A stretch of 64,000 nucleotides of DNA from Mactromeris polynyma (Eukaryota > Mollusca > Bivalvia > Venerida > Mactridae): NCBI GenBank assembly GCA_032209605.1, contig JASFXZ010000001.1, positions 29,764,619 to 29,828,618 of the forward strand, read 5' to 3'. The notes under the pieces were generated by a model, which saw only the letters and a program-made list of their open reading frames with translations, searched no databases and was not told the origin of the DNA. Positions 55,988 to 64,000 of the stretch are shown here, one piece after another. Position 1 is the stretch's first letter. Each line of letters opens with the position of its first letter. The position numbers and the translations under genes were made by a program.

Positions 55988-58900
55988 CTTGAAAGACAAA
56001 AGAAAACATCAGATTATTACACAATTATCAGCGTTATCTGTGAGTTTGATTGAGTATTGGGCTAGTTGAGTTTGAAGTTATAAAACATTACAGTAAAAAC
56101 TTACTTTAAGACCACGTCAAAAACAAGACACCCTTAAAATTAGGAACACAATTTTTGAGTCCTTTTTCACTGTTTTGCTCTTTATTTAACCTCAATATTG
56201 ATATCACCTCAATAATAAGACCAGTTTTCTAGGGACCTGGAGGTCTTATTATTGAGGTTTTACTGTATATTGATTTTATTTGTCCAATCAAATTAATTTT
56301 AATTGAAATGAGAAGTGTAACTCGGTTGGAATCTAATCAAGAACTAAATATAACGTTATCAATGCTTATACTGTAAGCATTCCTCATTGATTTTTCAACA
56401 ACACTGTCTTAACCACACATCGAAATGATCTAGTCTCTTTTCGTTTTTTTCGTACTGTAATAGTATACTAGACTAGATTATATCAAAGGTGTGTCTGGTT
56501 TCTATCTTTTTTTTTCCACATACAAACCTTTTTTGTCATATTGTCACATTTCATCTTCTTTTTTTTTACTGTGAATATATGAACTAGCAATATAATAGAT
56601 ATAGAAATACCTACGATGTAGTATATATTTAAACAACTGCCACGTTTATTATGCATTTATATAAACATGTATATGATAAGCTCTTATATGTTATGTATGT
56701 ATGTTTAAAAAAAAAAGAAGAAAAGAATTATTCAATAAAAAAAAAAAAAAAAAAAAAAAACTCGGTTGGAAGCAACGTAATCGATGGATAGAGCGTCGGA
56801 TTCAAGATCTAAAGGTCGTGCCTTATAATTCCGCCTTGATGGAAAGGTTAAGCCGCGAACTGCACACTTTCTGAAATTGGCGCGAGTACTGGTTTGTAAA
56901 CCCAGCAAGCAGACACAGCGATTGAATAATGTAAGTTGTAGACTTTTTTCACAATCGATGTAAAATAAATAAGTTTAAATATACTAAAAATACAAAGTTT
57001 TCGCAATACGTCGGTTTTATTTAAATTTCACTTCGCATTGTTCTGTAACTTTACCACAAACTCAATTCCTTTGGAAGAATATGATTTAATTATAACACAT
57101 ACGAGTACATTGCTACCACACTCTTAAAGCCCTAAGGTCAATGATTTATAACATACATGGATTTTTAACTTAGCATGTTACCTGGTTGTCTCTGTTTTAT
57201 AGCTGTCATTAATTGCAGGTTGATCTCGGGTGATCCTATTTCAACAAGTTGTCCACCCAAAACTTTGCACCAATTCTAAAAACGTCCAAAAATGATGATT
57301 ATACATATCACATGTATATAGAAGAATGCATGGTAAGATATGCTAGCAATATATATATACTAAAACTTGCATTGTTTTAAAAATATTCCTTTTGTGTTTT
57401 GCGGTTTTAAACTATTTTTTCCATGCGTGTCAGTTATACACGGCGGTCCTTTGACATAACAATGGTTCCTGTGTTACCAATCGGTTATTTCGCAAGCAAC
57501 TGACAAACAAAGTTTCCCGCATGAATAAGGGTCGGATAATTGTGATTTTTTTATTCAACCAAAATGTCACCGTCAACATATTCCTTGCCCAACGACATCC
57601 ACAGTAGCAGTCGAGTGTTCTACCAAATGACATATAAGTTCTTCTTAATGTATACGCCTACCATTGCATCAATCCATGGGGCTATGTCACTGCTAAACCA
57701 TGTGCATACAAGTTCATTCTTCTTTGTCAAATATGCACCCCATCCAAATGGGCAATATTTCTGGGTTTCTGAAATGAAGAATAAGTTGCTACAGGGACAA
57801 TGCCTCCCCAAACAGACCACCGGGAAAACAACAGTTAGTAAAACATCAGGCTTTGAGGAGTTGCAAGGGTAAATACGCGAAGTAATAGGGACGTAATTAA
57901 TGCCTTGGCCGGCCATAAAGGACAACTGATGTGAATTAAGGACAAACAGAGGAGGGGGAGGGGTGAACACAACACTACACGTACATTATACTCGATCATA
58001 AGACTGAAAGAAGTAGAACACGAAGTATCATAGAAAGCACATAGTCATTTAGAAAACACAAAGGGATATGATATTACAAACCCACTTACGTACAGTTAGT
58101 AAGGCACAAGGGAAACTAGACACGAACATAAATACGATTGGAAGGAGGTTATGGTTAGTACGTTGTTGCGTTTAAACTATAGTTTATATGTCTTTCAAAC
58201 AGAATATTTAATATAATGATATGACATTTTATGAACACAAAAACGGATCTATTCTAATTAACGGCTCTGGATTATTAATTAATTATGTGTATTTCATCTA
58301 AGCAAAATTGTGACGAATGATTCCTGAAATTATTTCCTTATATATAAGTACTGTAATTTCGACGAGGCAAAGTTTGTTATGATATTATTTACTATGCCGT
58401 CAAGCTTTTAATTAATATACTTGTCAAACAACTGTTCAACTGTCATATATGGAATTAAATAGACGAGTATATTTTTTTTTATAAACAAAACAGGTAAACA
58501 TTTCTCACGCCTTTATAACGTTACATAATCGTTTGAATCAAATCATTTACAATTAGAGTGTTAATCCCTGTCATTCCTTTTGTAATTTAAGTAGTTAAAA
58601 TACCGAGAGATATACATTCCGGTCGCCCGATGGCTTATTAGTGACATTATTAATGACTCCTTGTTCGCAAACAATGAAAGAGAGTATTCCTTTAAAATGC
58701 TTAATTGAAGTAAAACCATTAAAAACATGTTTTTGTAAGAAAGTTGTAATACCCCAAACTATTAATAAACTTAATACGCTGAGAACTTTACCTTCCAAAA
58801 CTTTCAACGCATTATCTTGAAAAAATCCAAAGATTATATCAATTATATGATTTAATGAAACAAAGAAATGAAAATGAGAAAAAAAGTATTCATGGATCTA

Positions 58901-59402
58901 TGTTTTACTTTATTATAACAAAATGATACAATATTTAGATAAAATCGAATAAATATTTTACTGTAAACATAACTTTTTAATTCGCGATGCATTAGGAGTG
59001 AGTGACATTATACAATGGATGCTCATAAAAACTAACAGCCGCGGCCGTGGTCCAGTGGTTAGTGCGCTGGACTTGTAACCCGGTGATCTGGGTTCGATTC
59101 CCGATCGCGGCAGGTCATAGACTTCCAGGAAAATTTGACATGTGGAGAAGTTGCCGGCTCCTTGTGGAAGAGTAAGTAAGTACTGGTATGAATTCACTCC
59201 AAGAAAAACTAGTTAGGTGAACCGGCCGCCGTATATAACTGAAATATCGTTGAGAAACGGCGTTAAAACCCGATGAAACAAACAAACATAAATACTAACA
59301 TATCTCGTACATACGTGAAAGGATTTCCTGAACGCAAACTTCACCCACCAGTAGACTTATAAGCAGTCCACACACAATACGATATGATCGCGCGTGAAAC
59401 AT
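55770..59402 (-). CDS. Secreted C-type lectin (four exons, 168 aa)
   Basis: Exons 59402-59315, 57768-57662, 57275-57182 and 55987-55770 join in matching phases into one frame of 507 nt. A signal peptide (SYRIVCGLLISLLVG) is followed by a single C-type lectin domain: CPFGWGAY, ELVCTWFSSDIAPW, NWCKVLGGQLVEIGS, KYWIGATDVE, NCVTTDENAYW and DCKAEFGFICQ. The long-form CTLD cysteines and the WIG core are present. The calcium/sugar motifs EPN or QPD and WND are not; the sites read TPTN and TVED, so sugar binding may be altered or lost. Invertebrate secreted CTLDs often serve in recognition of microbes; that role is inferred. A SINE (59038-59288) lies in intron 1 and an M1 MITE in intron 3. Confidence 0.88.
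56090..56266 (-). mobile_element. MITE family M1, inverted copy
   Basis: acagtaaaaacttactttaa ... attgaggttttactgt; inner blocks are the complement of the copies at 43001 and 51933. In intron 3 of the lectin gene. Confidence 0.75.
56737..56760 (+). repeat. 24-base poly(A) run
   Basis: Follows ttcaat, so it reads as AATAAA running into poly(A). It may be the 3' end of a retro-inserted copy, but no parent sequence is recognised upstream. Confidence 0.7.
56761..56905 (+). mobile_element. Degenerate tRNA-like sequence
   Basis: cgtaatcgatggatagagcg resembles an A-box region and the next ~50 bases could be the rest of a tRNA-like head, but no good B-box is seen. Low support. Confidence 0.25.
57182..57275 (-). 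CDS. Lectin exon 3: CTLD centre
   Basis: Acceptor gtttttag, donor gtaaca; phase 0 in, 1 out. Codes NWCKVLGGQLVEIGSPEINL, the conserved alpha-helix 2 region of CTLDs. Confidence 0.85.
57662..57768 (-). CDS. Lectin exon 2: start of the CTLD
   Basis: Acceptor cttcatttcag, donor gtaggc; phase 1 in, 0 out. Codes YCPFGWGAYLTKKNELVCTW and DIAPWIDAM. The D1 repeat begins about 11 bases upstream of its acceptor. Confidence 0.85.
57779..57975 (+). repeat. Dispersed repeat family D1, copy 3
   Basis: aagttgctacagggacaatg, cctccccaaacagaccaccg, taaaacatcaggctttgagg and agttgcaagggtaaata; ends at gaggaggggga. In intron 1 of the lectin gene. Confidence 0.75.
59038..59288 (+). mobile_element. tRNA-Thr-derived SINE, full length
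   Basis: The head 59038-59111 has a paired acceptor (gccgcgg/tcgcggc, one G-T), A-box tggtccagtgg, loop cttgtaa (anticodon TGT, Thr) and B-box ggttcgattcc. The body follows without a break and ends in cggcgttaaaacccgatg and aaacaaacaaac, the same tail as the SINE at 3259-3505. The anticodon and T stems have mismatches, so it is called a SINE, not a tRNA gene. Confidence 0.75.
59315..59402 (-). CDS. Lectin exon 1: signal peptide
   Basis: ATG at 59402 codes MFHARSYRIVCGLLISLLVG; donor gtatgt after 59315, phase 1. Confidence 0.8.
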
Positions 59403-59866
59403 ATCACTTTCTTGTTTATTCCGAGCGTGTTCAAACAACGTTCCGGATTTATGCTGCTTTCTTTATTTTCCAGCGTTCCCCTTTTATATCATCATACTTT
59501 TATCCATTTCCTTATGCTATAAACTAGGCCCAGGGATATTGTGCTGTTTAAAATGCATGACCAAAACTGACTACTCAAACCAGGCCAGTTAAACTAATAA
59601 ATTGTTGATCAGGTTTGTACAGAAAGCTTGCTATTATACATTGAAAATTGACTGTAGTACTGTTGCCTTAACATATTTTTTATGATATTGCCCTTGTATA
59701 AGTTTGGTTTCTATTAAATTAAACATATTCATAAACGCCATAGGATACATTCTAATGAATTATATAAATGCTGATTGATGCACACAGTATCATACAAATA
59801 ATTAATTATGATATAAATTATAACAATATGCCTTATTTGACAGATGATGAAATTCGCGGTGAAAAT

Positions 59867-60019
59867 ACAGTCGGACCTCGTTTATTCGACAGTCTTTTAT
59901 CCGAATACTCGGTATCATCCGGAATAAATATCAGGTCCCGACGTGTCTTCTTCGAAACCATGTATTATTCGAAATAAAAATCCGGACCCTATGAATTCGA
60001 ATGAACTAGGTCCGACTGT
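59867..60019 (+). mobile_element. MITE family M2, copy 3 (best preserved)
   Basis: acagtcggacctcgtttatt and ...gaactaggtccgactgt form clear inverted ends, with ttcgaataa-type inner blocks. Short non-autonomous pogo-like element. Confidence 0.8.
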
Positions 60020-60373
60020 ATTCGTAAAACGTAACATTATTAAAAGAACCTCTTCACAAACTCATGACAAATATTTAGGGAAACAGTTATGTGTTCAGGA
60101 ATTATAAAGCCAAACAAAATATATATGTATTGAAACATACGATACAGCGTGACTCTTAATCCAAACGCGTGATATTGTCATGTGTTGATGAACAGTAATC
60201 GTTTATGTTCAAGGCCCGCGACATCGCACATGAACGCATAAACCCATCTCGTATAATATATCAAGTTTTGATGTTCCCTAAATACCAAGAACCCGCAAAA
60301 ATATAAAGAAAAAAACAAATTGTCGAAAATTCAGTTCATCGCGTTTGTTTAAAGACATATTATATGCTCATTT

Positions 60374-60690
60374 GTTTGTTCAGTTGTTCACCTAAACAAA
60401 CATGAAAACTACACTTTATCTAGTTAAAACTCAAATAGATATGCTTTATCACATAATGTATTTGTCTGCATTTGTCGATAAAAAACGTTTGTATTATCAT
60501 AAAAAAATCCAGTATATTTAAACAAACGGATGTCTTTTACTAGTTGTGTTTCTTAGTAATATGATTGAACGAGAGGAGTGTTTTAAACGCTTAGTAATGG
60601 CAAGGGTTCTTATTAATGATGTTTTAGACTATGTAACAACAATACTGAATGATGCCCTTTAAACATTTTTAGGTTCAGATTAGCCAGATA
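60374..60690. repeat. Segment similar to TSP1 intron 2 (38015-38305)
   Basis: Same order and orientation of blocks as in the intron, with a ~45-bp difference in the middle. No Sushi exon follows here, so only non-coding sequence was copied. Confidence 0.6.
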
Positions 60691-61344
60691 CATCTTTAAT
60701 TGTTTAATACACATGATATACAAAAAAACAATATATAGCTGTGCTAATGCACGAAAACTGTATATGAATGTAATGTAATAACAGTATGTTGTATGATAGT
60801 TTGAATCAGGAACATTAGAAAGATAGTAATATACATTTGAAATGAAAACTGTTCATTACTGTTACTATAGCACATTTTCGTTTAAGACGTGTTATACTAG
60901 TATTATTTTTATTTTGGAATGCACGACATGAAGCAAACCGTATATAAACATCGGCCTACATTGCGTGTGTATAGCTCACGATTTTATGAAGTTTTGACGA
61001 ATGTTATGTTTATTAAATCTCGTTAAATGTAAGCAAATCTTCAGTTAAATGGTACTCAGTATTCTTGGAATAAACATATGATGTGTTTATTTTGTGACGG
61101 ATCCATTGTGATAACATCACGCACTGTCAGCGTACACAGTGTCATTTATACATGCCCACACCAGGTAATACTGGGTAATATATTACAGATATATATTTGA
61201 TTTCAATATCACTGTTAAACTGATTAAAAATCTGTTTCAATTATTGCATTAAATATCAATTAAAAAAGGATCCACCATGTTTATAAAAGTGGTAACAAAT
61301 TTAATGGCTAGACTCATTTAATTGTTGGTGCTTTCTGCTGATTG
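60691..61344. other. No gene recognised
   Basis: AT-rich intergenic DNA. Confidence 0.5.
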
Positions 61345-61505
61345 TAAAACTTCTGTTGTATTGACGGTCGACCAGGCTGTTCCTTGCATTCCTATTCCCA
61401 TACATGTTTACCCTTGCACCTCCTCAGTCCCTATTGTTTTATAGACTGTTGTGTTCCTGGGGTTTGTGTGGGGAGCCATTGTCTAATGTATATGGCGTTT
61501 CATGT
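61345..61505 (-). repeat. Dispersed repeat family D1, copy 4 (inverted)
   Basis: Complement contains gacaatggctccccacacaa, accccaggaacac, ataaaacaatagggactgag and gaggtgcaagggtaaacatg. The only minus-strand copy in the window. Confidence 0.75.
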
Positions 61506-64000
61506 AGCACCTTAATCTCTCCTTGATTTGATGATTTGTAAAACAGTTTTCTAATTTAAATTATTATAGGCACGTTTTGTTCATTCCGCTGACAGATATA
61601 AAACTCAATGCCCACTTTTCGGAGTGGGAGCTTTTTGTTTCAGGTATTTTACTTAACTAAAACTAATCCCTAATGATAACCATCTTGTATGAAACGTTTG
61701 ACATTTATTATTTATCCCAGACAACCATCCCATTTAAAAACAAGAAATATCTTTTAAAAAGATGTTCGTCGCAACTTGAAGTTTGCACATTTGTTGCAAT
61801 TTAAAGGTTAACATCTGTTGTACAACATACAAAATGCTTAACGTTACGACTACCCGTCATTCAATTACGCTATACTACAGAAACCCCGAGATTACTGCGT
61901 AGTACGCTACCACACAGCTCTTTGATTCCACTACCGTTACATTGAATATGAAGGTATCGGAATAAGCGCCCGATGCTAAAGGAGAGTAACTGCATAGGAG
62001 ACTGGATACAAATAACTCTGTAGTGTGATTAGTCATAGACACAGTTGTAGTTTTGTTTCAATATAGTTCATCATTACGTGTTGCATACGTCGTGAACTCA
62101 CACATCTATGTTAATAAACTTGTTACACAGCGATTTACCTAATTAAAACAATATAAATGTTCGCGACTGGTACATAAAACCAAGAAAGGCTTCTTAATTC
62201 CAACACCGGACAATTCCCCGTGGTGATGAATAACAACACTACTTACAGGATAAATCTTGAAATACAAAAAATGTACACTATACACAATGTTAACCAATCT
62301 GCTTCAAGGTTACACATATATTTCGATTGAAGAGAAATTGCGCGAAATTGCCTTGGTGGTAACGTAAGATTTGATTGGTCACAAATCACTGATATGCAAA
62401 TAGCAAAAACATGTTAGTACGGCTGCGCCGAAAAAGATCGTCCTGCTTAACAGCACATACTGAAGATGTTAATTGTCCTGTCTATCGAACATGTCACTCA
62501 ATCAGTCATTGTTCCTACAACAACATGCGACAGTTTAAAGGGAAATAACAAAATAACGCATGTAGTGACAAATACTTAGTCTAATTACAGTTCTCATAAA
62601 CACTACATATTTTGTGTTGAATTTATAGCTTATTGGTTGTTTAAATCTAGGGCCTAACGCACAAATTTAACATTCAATTATAGCACATAATTATATGTAT
62701 ATATGCCAGACTGCAAAACGTTATACTATAAATAAGTATCACGTGCCCACGCGAAGTGAGTGGCGAAGATGAATGAGTGTCAATTTAAGGTTGTCAAATA
62801 ACACTTGAACACGTGAAATCCTATATATATTTATTTAGAAAGATTTACATTATTAACATATATATTTAGATACACACAATGTACATGCATATATTACACG
62901 GTCAAAAAACACAATGTGTATACAGTGTCCAAAAGTATACCGTCCAAAAATATAACGTGACTCCCGCGTTATCCAGTGAACATTGTACCAAGGCATATAT
63001 GGTAAAGCAACATACCTCAGCAAATTGCATTACATCTACGGAAAAGGAAATAAAAAATCTTAGTGTTTATTGATACATATTTATTTGAAAGGAACCTTGA
63101 ACACACTAAGGTTTTTATTGACTCATCCGAAATCTAATTATTGTTATGTCTGTAAATGACATGTTGTCAATTGATAATTGTATATTCCACCATTGATACA
63201 TAATATCTTGTTATGACCTTGTAATTCATGCATCTGTGATAGAAGTCTCATCCAGGTGGCATAACAAACTGTTTCGACTGTTTGCATGGAGCCAATTTTA
63301 TACGGCTGATTATCTTGGCAATATAATGATTCAAACCTAATTAAGTTTTGCTGGCTAAATTCTTAAACCATAACACACACAATGCATGGGATAGTATGAG
63401 AAGCTATATAAGTGATACGCATGATTGGAGACTGGTAAATCTGATATCCAATGTGAAAACTCCGCGATTTATGCGAAACTCCATTTCTGAATATAATATA
63501 CATACCTATATATAGGTCATAGGAGCTAACCTTCCATTGTGTATTTTTGGGAATATTTACAACATTATAAACAAAATGATCGGAAACGACTTATGCGATT
63601 TTGACATGTTCCATCGACTGTCTGTCTTCCATTGTTTGATACATTTGAATACTAAGTGTTTTATCTCACTGCAGCCTTTCGTTAGATTGTATTCCAAGCC
63701 ATTTCACTGTACTTACTCAAATAATTTTCAAATTGGTCACTTCATTTATTGTGATATTTATTAAAAAAACGATGCAATATGAATCAATTAAATTTGTTTC
63801 ATTTCATTGTTATCCTTACCTCAATCATTTGAAACCCTTAATTCACACATGGTTGTAAAAAACAATCTGCTTACAAAGATTTCTATCAAATTTAATAAAC
63901 AATAGAAACGTAAGCTGGCCAATTTAGAAATGAGTGTAGTCGTGTTCCACCTGGCTACGGTCTTTAAGTCCTTCATACGGATTCTGTAATTTTCTTCGGT
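61506..64000. other. No gene recognised; holds the inverted copy of the 50395 repeat at 62322-62430
   Basis: AT-rich. The open frames at 62879-63073 and 63537-63764 have no motif. The 62322-62430 block (ttgaagagaaattgcg ... gatatgcaaatagcaaa) is the complement of 50395-50495. Confidence 0.5.

Noticed and set aside
57620..57970. Single-exon 116-residue protein
   Set aside because: Only 57662-57768 is coding (lectin exon 2). The rest is intron and D1 repeat read through in frame.
59038..59111. Functional tRNA-Thr gene
   Set aside because: The tRNA-like part has stem mismatches and runs without a terminator into a SINE body and tail.

Overview
The window looks like nuclear DNA of a bivalve mollusc. 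It is AT-rich, has intron-split genes, non-LTR and LTR retrotransposon relics, tRNA-derived SINEs with a tail ending in cggcgttaaa, several MITE families and long minisatellites. Its gene content (a Toll-like receptor with two TIR domains, a small secreted C-type lectin, a large TSP1/Sushi/LDLa surface protein) also fits a bivalve. The species cannot be read from the sequence.

Three genes are well supported. (1) On the minus strand, 8858 to 4215, a Toll-like receptor. One large exon carries the leucine-rich repeats, the membrane segment and two tandem TIR domains. I assembled an upstream signal-peptide exon (8419-8268) that joins it in frame. (2) On the plus strand, 36383 to 53203, a 13-exon gene. 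I assembled it from splice sites and phases into one open frame of 2583 nt (860 aa): signal peptide, GON-like N-terminal domain, Sushi, eight TSP1 repeats, LDLa and a hydrophobic C-terminus. (3) On the minus strand, 59402 to 55770, a four-exon secreted C-type lectin of 168 aa, also fully in frame. All three are secreted or surface proteins of kinds used in invertebrate recognition and innate immunity. They have separate promoters and nothing shows that they act together.

Layout: 1-4.2 kb holds a 0.3-kb repeat, a decayed coding stretch (1782-2996) and a minus-strand SINE. 4.2-8.9 kb is the TLR gene. 9-26 kb has no recognisable intact gene; it holds a LINE 3' end (11.2-12.1 kb), a 33-bp minisatellite (13.9-15.3 kb), a 32-bp minisatellite (18.3-19.2 kb), a MITE, a SINE and tRNA-like heads. 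26.1-31.25 kb is a broken Ty3/gypsy retrotransposon. 31.6-31.8 kb is a promoter- or LTR-like cluster of GTGACCAA palindromes. 34.15-35.1 kb is a 10-bp satellite. 36.4-53.2 kb is the TSP1 gene, with an internal tandem duplication and several transposons in its introns. 53.8-55.5 kb is transposon debris. 55.8-59.4 kb is the lectin gene. 59.4-64 kb is intergenic DNA with a few dispersed repeats.

The most unusual structure is in the TSP1 gene. Two TSP1 exons are each preceded by a 64-bp tandem array. Every unit copies the intron's 3' splice region plus the first ~16 bases of the exon, giving rows of decoy acceptors that all lead into a stop codon. The block holding one array and two exons was later duplicated in tandem. 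All gene models come from reading splice signals and phases by eye and have not been tested against transcripts.
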